A stretch of DNA of 64,000 nt from Geobacter sp. AOG2 (lineage in GTDB: Bacteria; Desulfobacterota; Desulfuromonadia; Geobacterales; Pseudopelobacteraceae), in NCBI RefSeq assembly GCF_019972295.1, contig NZ_BLJA01000001.1:2945574-3009573 (forward strand). The letters run 5' to 3'. This document shows, piece after piece, positions 26,672 to 35,906 of the stretch; within the stretch, counting starts at the first letter, position 1; each line of letters begins with the position of its first letter. The translations under genes were made by a program, and so were the position numbers. The notes beneath the pieces are model-generated. The model ran no database searches and was not told where the DNA came from. It saw only the letters and a list, made by a program, of their open reading frames with translations.

Positions 26672-27361
26672 ATGAAATTCGGAATAATCGGATGTTTCTT
26701 GCTGCTCATGATGCTGTTGCCTGCCGGGTGCGGAAATTTGTCGGAGCCGATGAGTTTTACCTTTGCGAGCCAGACGGATGTCCCGAAAAACACCTATATC
26801 CTATCCAACAAGGTCCAGATCCTGGGCAACCAGTTTCCGGCCAGCCTGTCTATCACGAATGGCGAATATTCCATAGATGGTGGGTCGTTCTCCTCTAACA
26901 CTTCCAATGTCACCATCAAGATAGGGCAATACCTGCAGGTGAGGCAAAAATCGTCGAGTGACTCTTCGGCATCAAAGGTTACGACGGTTACGGTCGGCGG
27001 CTACACTACGACCTTTACCACCACCACGGGAACAACTGACGGTTCCGTGACCCTTGGAACGGTAACGGTTTCCAGTTTGTCGGCAACGTCAGGCACGGGC
27101 AGCGATAACACGAAAGTAGCTGTTAATATTTATGCCACAATTACCAGTACGGCCACCGACACAAGGAACATTCTGGTGACCTGCCAGCCCGTCTTGAACA
27201 CAGGTGGGCTCGGGAGCCAGTTCATGACCGATTCCTCTTCGCCCGTAGTGGTCGATTATTCGGGAACCCAGGCCACTGTTCCGGTCGCCAGCGGCGAGAT
27301 GCTCAAGACGGATTTCGAAAATATTTCATTCTGGAAGATCGTTGCGGTTACCAACCCCTGA
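26672..27361 (+). CDS. Secreted lipoprotein, Thr/Ser-rich, hypothetical
   Basis: About 229 residues. The frame is open to an upstream TTG, but AAAGGAG and a proper signal peptide place the start at MKFGIIGCF. The lipobox is LPAGC. The mature part is rich in Ser, Thr, Gly and Val with short beta-strand patterns (VTTVTVGGYTTTFTTTTGTT) and has no catalytic motif, as in surface beta-sandwich proteins. A GC hairpin follows the stop. It starts the block of secreted proteins that continues to 34.4 kb. Confidence 0.65.
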   Translation: MKFGIIGCFLLLMMLLPAGCGNLSEPMSFTFASQTDVPKNTYILSNKVQILGNQFPASLSITNGEYSIDGGSFSSNTSNVTIKIGQYLQVRQKSSSDSSASKVTTVTVGGYTTTFTTTTGTTDGSVTLGTVTVSSLSATSGTGSDNTKVAVNIYATITSTATDTRNILVTCQPVLNTGGLGSQFMTDSSSPVVVDYSGTQATVPVASGEMLKTDFENISFWKIVAVTNP

Positions 27362-27369
27362 TCGGCGCT

Positions 27370-27393
27370 GCCCCGGTTCCCCGGAACCGGGGC
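27370..27393. other. Perfect GC-rich inverted repeat before the comM gene
   Basis: GCCCCGGTTCC and GGAACCGGGGC are perfect complements with almost no loop. It lies 24 bases before the next ATG and is not followed by a T-run, so it may cap the upstream transcript or modulate initiation rather than terminate. Confidence 0.4.
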
Positions 27394-27416
27394 GGTGAAG
27401 GGAGTTTCCTGCCCCC

Positions 27417-28946
27417 ATGCTTGCCAAGGTCCTAAGCAGCGCCCTCATTGGAATCGACGCCATCCTGGTGGACGTGGAGGTTGATCTCGCCCCCGGCCTT
27501 CCCTCGTTTGCCACGGTCGGGCTGCCCGATGGCGCCGTCAAGGAGAGCAAGGACCGGGTCAAGGCGGCTCTGAAGAACTCGGGCTATGACTTCCCGGCCC
27601 GGCGCATCACCGCCAACCTGGCGCCGGCCGATATCAAGAAGGAGGGGGCGGCCTTCGACCTCCCCATCTCCATCGGCATCCTGGCCGCAACCGGCGTACT
27701 CAAGGGGGGGCGGCTACGGGACTACATCCTGCTGGGCGAACTTTCCCTGGACGGCGGCCTCAAGGCGGTTCGGGGCGCGCTCTCCATCGCGGTCGCCGCC
27801 AAGCGGGCCGGGCTGGCGGGCATCATCCTCCCGGCCGAGAACGCACCCGAAGCCGCGGTGGTGGAAGGGATCGACATCATCGGCGCCACCAGCCTGTCAC
27901 AGGTGGTTGAATTCTTGAGCGGTCGGGAGGGCATCGACCCGTGCCGGATCGATCTGCAGGAACTCTTCAGCAGCGGCTGCGACTATGGCGAGGATTTCAG
28001 CGAGGTCAAAGGGCAGGAACACGCCAAGCGCGCCCTGGAGGTGGCTGCCAGCGGCGGGCACAACATCCTGATGATCGGCCCACCCGGTTCCGGCAAGACC
28101 ATGCTGGCCCGGCGCATACCGACCATCCTGCCGCGCATGTCCTTCGAGGAGGCCATCGAAACCACCAAGGTCTTCAGCATCAGCGGGCTGCTGGAAAACG
28201 GCCGGGCGCTCATGGCCGTGCGGCCGTTCCGCAGCCCCCACCACACCATTTCCGATGTGGGGTTGATCGGAGGGGGCACGACCCCGAAACCGGGCGAGGT
28301 CTCCCTGGCCCACAACGGCGTCCTGTTCCTGGACGAATTGCCCGAATTTAAAAAGAATGTCCTGGAGGTGCTGCGCCAGCCGCTAGAGGATGGCCGCGTC
28401 ACTATCTCGCGTTCGCTCCTGACCCTCACCTACCCGTCGCGAATGATGCTGGTGGCGGCCATGAACCCCTGTCCCTGCGGCTATCTCGCCGATCCCACCC
28501 ACCCCTGTGTCTGCACCCCCATCGGTATTCACCGTTACCGCTCGCGTATCTCCGGCCCGCTCCTGGACCGGATCGATATCCATATCGAGGTACCGGCGGT
28601 CACCTATCGCGACCTGTCCGACCGGGGGGAGGCGGAGAGCTCCCTGGAGATCGCCCGCCGCGTGGGAAACTCCCGCCGGCTGCAGCTTGAGCGCTACCGC
28701 GGCACGAAAATCCACTGCAACGCCCAGATGCCGCCCCGCTTCATCAAGAAATATTGCGAACTGGACACCGCCGGCAACCGCATGCTGGAATTGGTCACCG
28801 ACCGCCTGGGCTTCTCGGCCCGCACCTACAACCGTATTCTCAAGGTCGCCCGCACCATAGCCGACCTGGGGGGAAGCGAACACATCCTCGAAGAGCATAT
28901 TGCCGAGGCGATCCAGTACCGCAGCCTGGACCGGAGGGCTCCCTAA
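27417..28946 (+). CDS. comM: YifB/ComM-family Mg-chelatase-like AAA+ ATPase
   Basis: A 509-residue protein. The N-terminal ChlI-like domain ([33 protein letters not shown] in part) is followed by the AAA+ core, with Walker [11 protein letters not shown], Walker [13 protein letters not shown], and the [13 protein letters not shown] and [18 protein letters not shown] insertions. The C-terminal segment includes [21 protein letters not shown]. ComM acts as a branch-migration helicase in natural transformation and recombination. The length is full and all motifs are intact. Confidence 0.92.
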   Translation: MLAKVLSSALIGIDAILVDVEVDLAPGLPSFATVGLPDGAVKESKDRVKAALKNSGYDFPARRITANLAPADIKKEGAAFDLPISIGILAATGVLKGGRLRDYILLGELSLDGGLKAVRGALSIAVAAKRAGLAGIILPAENAPEAAVVEGIDIIGATSLSQVVEFLSGREGIDPCRIDLQELFSSGCDYGEDFSEVKGQEHAKRALEVAASGGHNILMIGPPGSGKTMLARRIPTILPRMSFEEAIETTKVFSISGLLENGRALMAVRPFRSPHHTISDVGLIGGGTTPKPGEVSLAHNGVLFLDELPEFKKNVLEVLRQPLEDGRVTISRSLLTLTYPSRMMLVAAMNPCPCGYLADPTHPCVCTPIGIHRYRSRISGPLLDRIDIHIEVPAVTYRDLSDRGEAESSLEIARRVGNSRRLQLERYRGTKIHCNAQMPPRFIKKYCELDTAGNRMLELVTDRLGFSARTYNRILKVARTIADLGGSEHILEEHIAEAIQYRSLDRRAP

Positions 28947-28964
28947 ACGAAAAATTTATATATC

Positions 28965-28994
28965 TTGACAGGTTTGACCAAATTTCAACATAAT
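28965..28994 (+). promoter_or_regulatory. Sigma-70-type promoter of the RCC1-repeat gene
   Basis: A perfect TTGACA, an 18-base spacer and CATAAT (five of six) lie about 50 bases before the ATG, directly after the comM stop. Confidence 0.6.
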
Positions 28995-29045
28995 TACCAA
29001 AACCGGTTTTACAGGATTTTCTGTCGCATAAAGGAGATTTATCGA

Positions 29046-30509
29046 ATGAAGTTGAGCATGGGCAGTAATCTCTCTACCGGACATCAGAAAAAAGCCGCCA
29101 GAGGACCCTCTCTTTATATTTTTATCTGCCTTTCCCTTTTGGCTTTCGCTCCCATCGTCGTTCAGGCAACCACCACCCCACGGGTAGCCGCCGGCGCCGC
29201 TCATGTTATTGCGCTGAAAAGCAACGGCAGTGTCTGGTCCTGGGGCAACAATATGATGGGGCAGCTAGGCGTCGGCAGTACTACGGACGAACTTTCCCCA
29301 CGAGCAGTCAGCGCCACATTCGGGACCCTCTCCAGCGCCACTGCCGTTGCTGCCGGAGAGACTCACAGCATGGCTCTCAAGAGCAATACCACCATGGTGG
29401 CGTGGGGCAATTATACCAGCGGGCAGTTGGGCAATTCCACCATCACCGCAATTCAGGCCACGCCGGTATCAGTGGTGGACAGTTCCGAAACCGCGATCTC
29501 CAACGCCACCGCCATTTCCGCCGGCTCTGACCACAGTGTCGCCATCGTCGGCGGTACGGTGTACACTTGGGGAGACAATTTTTATGGTCAATTGGGGTCC
29601 AGCACCAATGTGGGTACCCATACTGCAAATAGCATCCCGACGGCGGTGGCCATAACCGGTAGCCCGACCATCACGGCCGTCGCCGCCGGTTCGGATTTTA
29701 CCCTGGCGCTCGACAGCAGCGGCAATGTGTGGGCCTGGGGCCATAATAACTATGGCCAACTAGGGAACAGTTCGACAACCAACAGTTCCACACCGGTGCA
29801 AGTAACCTCTCTTTCCAATGTTACGGCCATTGCCGCCGGATGGGGGCATGCCTTGGCCGTGAAGAACGACGGTACGGTCTGGGCGTGGGGTTGGAATTTT
29901 TCGGGGCAGTTGGGGAACAGCACCAATTTTGGCATTGATACTGCCAATTCCGTCGCGGTACAGGTAGCCGGCCTTTCCGGCGTGAAGGCCGTTGCTGCCG
30001 GGCGTGCCCACAGCATGGCCCTCACAAGTAGCGGCACGGTCTACGCGTGGGGTGGCGGGGCAGCAGGACAGTTGGGATTAGGGAGTGGCGTCGACCAAAC
30101 CACTACCCCGCAACAAGTAACGGCCACAAGCTTTACCGGCGTGAGCGCCATTTCCGCCGGCGAGTTTTTCTCCGTCGCCATTGATGGCAGCGGCAATGTC
30201 TGGACCTGGGGGGAGAACGGAAGCGGCCAGCTTGGCAACGGCGGTCCAATTGGAGTTAATGTGTACGCACCGGCAAGCATAAGTTTCAGCCTCGGCAGCA
30301 CCAGCACCCTCCTTGGCGACATGAACAGCAGCGGTAAGATAACGGCTGCCGATGCCCTGTTGGCGCTTCAGTATTCCGTGGGGATCAACACCTTGAGCCT
30401 GACCAGCGCCGAAGCCCTCGCGCGGGGTGATGTGAACAGCAGCGGCAAGGTGACGGCTGCCGACGCTTTGCTGATCCTGCAAAAGTCCGTCGGCATCAAT
30501 TCCTATTAG
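29046..30509 (+). CDS. Secreted RCC1-repeat protein with C-terminal dockerin-like repeats
   Basis: About 487 residues; AAAGGAG marks the ATG at MKLSMG. A signal peptide (cleavage after VVQA) is followed by seven or so RCC1/BNR-type units, each with VAAG..H..AL...G.VW.WG.N..GQLG, which should close a seven-bladed propeller (about 50-410). The C-terminus has two Ca-binding dockerin-like segments (GDMNSSGKITAADALLALQ and GDVNSSGKVTAADALLILQ). Dockerins bind cohesins; a cohesin-like domain is predicted in the next gene. The role is probably a cell-surface scaffold or ligand-binding protein. Confidence 0.82.
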   Translation: MKLSMGSNLSTGHQKKAARGPSLYIFICLSLLAFAPIVVQATTTPRVAAGAAHVIALKSNGSVWSWGNNMMGQLGVGSTTDELSPRAVSATFGTLSSATAVAAGETHSMALKSNTTMVAWGNYTSGQLGNSTITAIQATPVSVVDSSETAISNATAISAGSDHSVAIVGGTVYTWGDNFYGQLGSSTNVGTHTANSIPTAVAITGSPTITAVAAGSDFTLALDSSGNVWAWGHNNYGQLGNSSTTNSSTPVQVTSLSNVTAIAAGWGHALAVKNDGTVWAWGWNFSGQLGNSTNFGIDTANSVAVQVAGLSGVKAVAAGRAHSMALTSSGTVYAWGGGAAGQLGLGSGVDQTTTPQQVTATSFTGVSAISAGEFFSVAIDGSGNVWTWGENGSGQLGNGGPIGVNVYAPASISFSLGSTSTLLGDMNSSGKITAADALLALQYSVGINTLSLTSAEALARGDVNSSGKVTAADALLILQKSVGINSY

Positions 30510-30553
30510 CGGTTTCATGACAGATTACTACTAGCTTGGAGGTAGGCGATAAT

Positions 30554-32611
30554 ATGAAAAAAGCTGTTGTATTTACCCTGTTGGCACTCTTGACGTTTGC
30601 TCTGTACGGCTGCGGCAGCGGTGATTTCTCGTCAGGCACAACCGTCAGCGGAATGGGAGCGAAGGGTCCGGTCAGTGGAGGGAAGGTAGCTATCTTCAGC
30701 GTGACGACGTCAGCCCATATCGGCAAGCAGCTCGCCACGGGAACCACATCCGCGAGCGGAGCTTTCTCGGCCGATCTTGGCGGCTATACCGGCGCCATAT
30801 TCGCGACCATGTCCGGTTCCAGCGCCTCTTATACCGATGAGGCGACGAATACGACACAGACGCTTGGGTCAACGAGGCTGCATGCCGCAGCGGTCGTTGC
30901 CACGCCGGGGCCGTTCAATCTCGCCATCACACCTTTTACGGAACTTGCCTATCAAAAGGCCGCCACATTGAAGCCGGCTGATATCACCACCGCCAACACG
31001 CTCATCAGCAACCAGTTCCTGGCGGGTAGCGACATTATCTCCACCCTGCCGGCGAATATTCAGAGCACGGCCCCGGCGGTGACCGATCCCGACAAGATCA
31101 AATACAGCCTTGCCCTGGCGACATTTTCCCAACTGATCAGCGGCGGCACGTCCATTGATGACGGTATAGCCCAACTGAGTGCAGCCATTACGGATGGCAC
31201 GGTCTCTTCCGTCTGGAGTTCGGCGGTCGGCAGCCTTGCATCCAATACGACATTTACTACGAATTTCCAGTCGGGGCTTTTAACCGCTCCGGTCAGCATC
31301 GTCTTCTCCTCGCCCACCTATTCGGCGATCATCAACCAGGCGGTAACCATAACCGCAAATGTCACCAAATTCGACGGGACGGCCGTCCCTGCCGGCACCA
31401 AGGTTACCTTCACCTCCAGCGGCGGTAGCCTCGGCACTCCCACCACCACAACCGATGCCAGCGGCAATGCAACCGTTGTCCTGACCCCTTCCGCGGTCGG
31501 GACAGTGAAGGTCACTGCCACCGCCTCCGCTTCCGGCGTTACCGTAACCACCAAGACAGCGGCCGTGGTGTCGGTCGTCCGCGATCCCAATGATCCCGGC
31601 TCGGTTACGCTTGCCTCATCGTCTTCTACGGCTCAGGTCGGTCAAAGCGTGACCCTGTCCGCCACGGTCGGTGTGGCAGGCGGCGGACCCAACAATGTGA
31701 CCCCCGGCAGTGCACCGAATCCCGCTGCGACCGTAACCTTCAAAATCACCAGCGGCACGGGCACCTTGAGCTCCGTCACGGCCACCACCGATACCAGTGG
31801 CGTTGCCACCGTCACCTTGACCAGCGCCACCGCCAACACGGTCACAGTTACCGCCTCCGCCGGCACCGATCCGGTTGTCACGAGCAGTCCGGTGACAGTA
31901 ACTTTCACCCCCGACCCGACAGTGCCGGCCACGATCACGGTCAGCGCCTCGCCGTCCAGTGTCCCGGCCGACGGCAACACGACATCTACCATCACTGCAA
32001 ATGTGAAGAATTTTGCCGGGACGGTGCTTTCGGGCCAGACGGTTTCATTTTCCACGACCGGTGGCACCTTAAGTGCGACTTCAGCCACCACCGACGGCAG
32101 CGGCAATGCAACGGTGACCCTGACCGGTACAGCCACCGGCTCAGTGACCGTTACCGCCACGGCAGGCGGCAAGAGCGGCAGCACCCAGGTGACCTTTACC
32201 ACCCGTCCGACCAAGGCGGTCGTCATCCTCAGCACCAGCGGAACCTTTACCTCGGGCACGGCCATCGGCACAATCAACTGCGATGTGACATTCCCGAATG
32301 CCAAGGGATTGACTCTGAGTACTGCCGTATTATCCGGGGGGACCACGAGCGTCAGCCCCACCCCGACATTGGTGTCCAATGTGGCCACTGCCGGGGACTT
32401 GTCGCTCGCCCTGCAGGCAAATCTTTCAGGAAGCACCACGGTAGGTTTCCCGCTTGGCCAATTTGCAACGGTAACCTTTACCATACCATCGGGTACCACG
32501 CTGCCGGTGACGGGCGACTTTGCCGTTGCGTCGGGCAGTGAGGTCACCAATACCTCGGGGAGTGTACAGTCGGGCATCAGTGTCAACATCCTGAGTGTGA
32601 CCTTCCAGTAA
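30554..32611 (+). CDS. Ig-like repeat lipoprotein with cohesin-like C-terminus
   Basis: About 685 residues. GGAGG precedes the ATG at MKKAVV, and the lipobox is LYGC. Residues 15-120 form a module (GAKGPVSGGKVAIFSVTTSA) shared with the next gene. From about 240 there are three Big_1-type Ig-like domains with TTTDASGNATVVLT-like endings. The last 130 residues (KAVVILSTSGTFTSGTAIGT to the end) resemble cohesin-like jelly-roll domains seen in Geobacter surface proteins. A strong terminator follows. It is probably a surface adhesin or scaffold that docks the RCC1 protein. Confidence 0.72.
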   Translation: MKKAVVFTLLALLTFALYGCGSGDFSSGTTVSGMGAKGPVSGGKVAIFSVTTSAHIGKQLATGTTSASGAFSADLGGYTGAIFATMSGSSASYTDEATNTTQTLGSTRLHAAAVVATPGPFNLAITPFTELAYQKAATLKPADITTANTLISNQFLAGSDIISTLPANIQSTAPAVTDPDKIKYSLALATFSQLISGGTSIDDGIAQLSAAITDGTVSSVWSSAVGSLASNTTFTTNFQSGLLTAPVSIVFSSPTYSAIINQAVTITANVTKFDGTAVPAGTKVTFTSSGGSLGTPTTTTDASGNATVVLTPSAVGTVKVTATASASGVTVTTKTAAVVSVVRDPNDPGSVTLASSSSTAQVGQSVTLSATVGVAGGGPNNVTPGSAPNPAATVTFKITSGTGTLSSVTATTDTSGVATVTLTSATANTVTVTASAGTDPVVTSSPVTVTFTPDPTVPATITVSASPSSVPADGNTTSTITANVKNFAGTVLSGQTVSFSTTGGTLSATSATTDGSGNATVTLTGTATGSVTVTATAGGKSGSTQVTFTTRPTKAVVILSTSGTFTSGTAIGTINCDVTFPNAKGLTLSTAVLSGGTTSVSPTPTLVSNVATAGDLSLALQANLSGSTTVGFPLGQFATVTFTIPSGTTLPVTGDFAVASGSEVTNTSGSVQSGISVNILSVTFQ

Positions 32612-32631
32612 CGCCATACGAACCCAGCCTG

Positions 32632-32668
32632 CGACAAAAGGGCAGCCATAAACGGTTGCCCTTTTGTC
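32632..32668 (+). terminator. Long-stem terminator after the cohesin-like gene
   Basis: GACAAAAGGGCA and TGCCCTTTTGTC form a perfect 12-bp stem around GCCATAAACGGT. There is no long T-run beyond the stem, but the position and T-rich 3' arm fit termination. Confidence 0.7.
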
Positions 32669-32691
32669 CCTTGAATCAGTAGGAAGGCATC

Positions 32692-34398
32692 ATGAAAAAG
32701 GTAATTCTATGGGCAGTATTGGCGCTTCTGCCGTTGATCGTGCATGGTTGCGGCGGCGGGAGCAGCGGTGGCGGCCAGACGGCCACGACCGCCATAACCG
32801 GCGCGGTCTCGAAAGGGCCGATCAACGGCGGTACGGTCAAAATTTTCGAGATCACCACATCGGCCCATATCGGCAGACAGCTCGACGGTTCGCAAAACGG
32901 CGCCGGCATCCCGGTTGTCAACGGTTCTTTCACGGCCAATGTGGGCTCTTACAAGGGGGCCATCTTCGCGACAATGTCGGGGGGCACCTATACCGATGAG
33001 GCGACCGGGCAAACCACCGCCCTGTCCCAAAAACTCCACGCCGCGACCTATATTGCGACACCAAAGGCGATCAATCTGGCGATTACCCCTCTGACCGAAC
33101 TGGCGTGGCGCCGCATGCAATTGCGTCCCACCGACATGGGACAGAACAACATCGACAGCGCCAATACGCTGATCAGTACCCTCTACCTAAAGGGGCTGCC
33201 GGCCGGTTCCTCAATCATCAGCACCCTTCCGGCCGATGTGCTGCCGGGAACCACAGCCACCGACCCGGCCCGGATAGGCTACGGCCTCGCCCTGGCGACG
33301 GTTTCCGATTTGATGAATTCCCTTGGCTACTCCCTGGAACAGGTTCTCACGATCATGGGTGATATCAATCCGTACCCGGCGAACGCCATCTATCCTCTCC
33401 AGGGGACCTTGACTGACGCGAACGTCCTGAATGCCATGGCGGTGCTGCCGGCGTCCACCTACCTGCAATCGGGGATTGCCGAGACCCCGATGAAGGTCAC
33501 CCTGACTCCCTCGACAAGCGGCGTTATCGCCAACAATGCCGATACCATCACCTTTACCGCCGCAGTCAAGGGGCTGTACGACATTGCTCTTTCCGGCACT
33601 TCGGTGACCTTTGCCGTGACCAGCGGCACGGCGACCTTTGCCAATGGTTCGACGACGCAGACGGTTACGGTCGATACCGCCGGTACTCCCAGCACTACGG
33701 TGGCCCTCAAGAGCTCGGTGGTGCAGACGAACCCCGGAGTGACCGTCACCGCAACAGCCGGAGCGATCAAGACCAGCACAGCCGTCGTCTTCGGCCATGA
33801 CCCGGCCAGCCCGGCAACCATGAATCTGTCTGCCAGCCCAACGTCTGTTTATGCCGATAGCAGCACCGCCATCACCGTGAGCGCGACGGTCCTGAATTAC
33901 CTCGGGGCAGATCTTGCCGGGGTTCCCGTCACGTTTGCCGTGACCAGCGGCATCGGCACGTTGAGCGCTTCCTCCGCCACGACCAATAGCAGCGGCGTCG
34001 CCTCCATAACCGTCACCAGCGGTACGGCCGGTTCGGTGACGATTTCCGCCACAGCCGGCACCGTCACGAAAAGCATTCCCGTCATTTTTACGCCCGATCC
34101 GGCCGCACCGGCGACGGTGGCCATTACCACCACGCCGAGCACCCTGGCGGCCGACGGCACTGCCTCGTCAATAATTGGAGCAATTGTGCGGAATTATAAT
34201 GGGACGCTTCTGCCAAACATCACGGTCACCTTTGCGGTCACCAGCGGCAACGGCACTCTGAGCGCCACTTCGGCCACAACCGACAGCAACGGCTCTGCCA
34301 CGGTTGCGCTCACCAGCAGCACGGTCAACTCGGTAACGGTCACTGCAACCGCCGGCGGGAAAAGCGGTAGCGCTTCCGTCAATTTCACAGCACCATAA
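32692..34398 (+). CDS. Ig-like repeat lipoprotein, paralogue of the preceding gene
   Basis: A 568-residue lipoprotein (lipobox IVHGC, followed by Gly/Ser-rich GGGSSGGG). The N-terminal module (SKGPINGGTVKIFEITTSAH; GAIFATMSGGTYTDEATGQT; NLAITPLTELAW) closely matches that of the upstream gene. Residues from about 265 hold three Big_1-type Ig-like domains, each ending in a TTNSSGVASITVTSGT-like strand. Unlike its neighbour it lacks the cohesin-like end. The pair looks like a tandem duplication followed by loss or gain of the terminal domain. Confidence 0.72.
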   Translation: MKKVILWAVLALLPLIVHGCGGGSSGGGQTATTAITGAVSKGPINGGTVKIFEITTSAHIGRQLDGSQNGAGIPVVNGSFTANVGSYKGAIFATMSGGTYTDEATGQTTALSQKLHAATYIATPKAINLAITPLTELAWRRMQLRPTDMGQNNIDSANTLISTLYLKGLPAGSSIISTLPADVLPGTTATDPARIGYGLALATVSDLMNSLGYSLEQVLTIMGDINPYPANAIYPLQGTLTDANVLNAMAVLPASTYLQSGIAETPMKVTLTPSTSGVIANNADTITFTAAVKGLYDIALSGTSVTFAVTSGTATFANGSTTQTVTVDTAGTPSTTVALKSSVVQTNPGVTVTATAGAIKTSTAVVFGHDPASPATMNLSASPTSVYADSSTAITVSATVLNYLGADLAGVPVTFAVTSGIGTLSASSATTNSSGVASITVTSGTAGSVTISATAGTVTKSIPVIFTPDPAAPATVAITTTPSTLAADGTASSIIGAIVRNYNGTLLPNITVTFAVTSGNGTLSATSATTDSNGSATVALTSSTVNSVTVTATAGGKSGSASVNFTAP

Positions 34399-34430
34399 CC
34401 GCTCGTGGCAACTTTCACGTTTTCGGGTGC

Positions 34431-34496
34431 TTCGTCGGCGCCAAATATTCTACTGACAAACGGGCAGGATTATAGTAAATATTGATTTCCGACGAA
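34431..34496. other. Inverted repeat upstream of the 15-heme cytochrome gene
   Basis: TTCGTCGG (34431-34438) and CCGACGAA (34489-34496) are perfect complements 50 bases apart. The enclosed AT-rich stretch contains CTGACA and TAAATA with 17-base spacing, a possible promoter. The arms could be an operator or close a leader structure. Confidence 0.3.
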
Positions 34497-34518
34497 GAAT
34501 CAGTAAGATATTCTGCCG

Positions 34519-35871
34519 ATGGTGATCCTATTCATGAATGTTATGCAGTTTGTTTTTATTCTCTTTTTTGCAATGGCATCCGGCGGCAGTGCATATGCAG
34601 CTGAAGCTTCCTGCAAGACCGCAGAATGCCATTCAAGGGTCGGCGGAACACAGAATTTTCATGCTCCGGTTAAAGATGAAGACTGTGTCGCCTGCCACAA
34701 ACAGACTAATCCCGCTCATCCGCTGAAAGGGGCCAAAAGTTTTGTCCTGACATCGGAAGGAGCAGCGCTCTGCTATCAGTGTCATGACACCTTTGGCAAG
34801 AAGAAGGTGGTCCACCCCCCGGTAAAGGACGGCGAATGCGCCTACTGCCATAATCCTCACGGCGGTGTCGAACGCTTCCTGTTGGGGGTTGGCAGCGACC
34901 AGACCCAGCTCTGCATGGGGTGCCACGATCCAGCGCCTTTCAAACAGCCGTTCGCCCACGGACCGGTGGCTGTCGGAGAGTGCACGAAATGCCATGATCC
35001 CCATGAGTCAAAGGAAAAAGCGCTCCTCAAGGGGGCCGTCTGGGAGACATGCATCAAGTGCCATACGGATTTCCTCAAAACACTCCAAGAAGCAACATTC
35101 ATACACAATCCCGTGAAGGGCGGACCCTGCACCGCCTGCCACAACCCCCACGGAAGCGCGGTACCCCAGTTGCTCAAGAAAAAAACGCCCGATCTCTGCG
35201 TGGGATGCCATAAAAACCTGGGCAAGAAGCTAAAGGCCAAGATCGTCCACAAGCCACTGTTGCAGTCGGGTGGATGTAGTACCTGCCATTCTCCCCATTT
35301 TTCAAAAGCTCCCCATCTGCTGGCGGATCAGGAGAAAAACCTGTGTCTCGGCTGTCACGGCACCGACAAACTCGGAAATCCTCCCTTGCACAATATAAAG
35401 AAAGAAATCGAGGGAAAGAAATATTTGCACGGCCCCGTTGCAAAGGGCGAATGCAATGCCTGCCACGACCCGCACGGCAGCGACAATTTCCGGTTGCTCC
35501 GGGGAAGCTACCCGCCGGATATTTATGTCCCCTACAAGGATGGTACTTACGAAATCTGTCTCAAGTGCCACGAAAAGAATATGCTCCGTTTTGCCGACAC
35601 AACGATCTATACCAAGTTTCGCAACGGTAATCGTAACCTGCACTACGTCCATGTCGTCAATTCGCGTAAAGGCCGCACGTGCCGCATCTGCCACGAGCCG
35701 CACGCCAGTAACGGAGAAAAGCTGATCACCAAGGAAGGGATAAAGTTCGGTGACTGGAAAATTCCGATCAATTTCCAGATTACCCCGACCGGGGGGAGCT
35801 GTGCGCCGGGGTGCCATCGAAAATTCCGTTATGATCGTGACAAGCCGGTTGATTTGAAGGAAGACAAATGA
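34519..35871 (+). CDS. Periplasmic multiheme c-type cytochrome (about 15 hemes)
   Basis: Up to 450 residues (an in-frame ATG five codons later is equally possible) with a signal peptide ending GGSAYAA. Thirteen CXXCH sites are spread evenly, often as CxxCHDPH or CxxCHNPHG, a doubled-CXXCH cytochrome pattern. Two more sites are non-canonical: CKTAECH (CX4CH) at residues 32-38 and CAPGCH (CX3CH) near the C-terminus. It is soluble and should be the periplasmic partner of the barrel encoded three genes on. It is the first gene of the electron transfer locus; the next starts within its stop region. Confidence 0.85.
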   Translation: MVILFMNVMQFVFILFFAMASGGSAYAAEASCKTAECHSRVGGTQNFHAPVKDEDCVACHKQTNPAHPLKGAKSFVLTSEGAALCYQCHDTFGKKKVVHPPVKDGECAYCHNPHGGVERFLLGVGSDQTQLCMGCHDPAPFKQPFAHGPVAVGECTKCHDPHESKEKALLKGAVWETCIKCHTDFLKTLQEATFIHNPVKGGPCTACHNPHGSAVPQLLKKKTPDLCVGCHKNLGKKLKAKIVHKPLLQSGGCSTCHSPHFSKAPHLLADQEKNLCLGCHGTDKLGNPPLHNIKKEIEGKKYLHGPVAKGECNACHDPHGSDNFRLLRGSYPPDIYVPYKDGTYEICLKCHEKNMLRFADTTIYTKFRNGNRNLHYVHVVNSRKGRTCRICHEPHASNGEKLITKEGIKFGDWKIPINFQITPTGGSCAPGCHRKFRYDRDKPVDLKEDK

Positions 35872-35906
35872 TGAATCACAGAGTACAAGCAGACAGGGAG
35901 AGAAAT

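Noticed and set aside
25051-26793. A 580-codon open frame on the minus strand
   Set aside because: It lies opposite the well-supported DedA and PgeF genes and has no domain or ribosome site.
31642-32649. A 335-codon minus-strand frame rich in Val/Pro/Thr
   Set aside because: It is the complement of the Ig-like repeats, whose Thr/Val-rich codons lack stops on the other strand.
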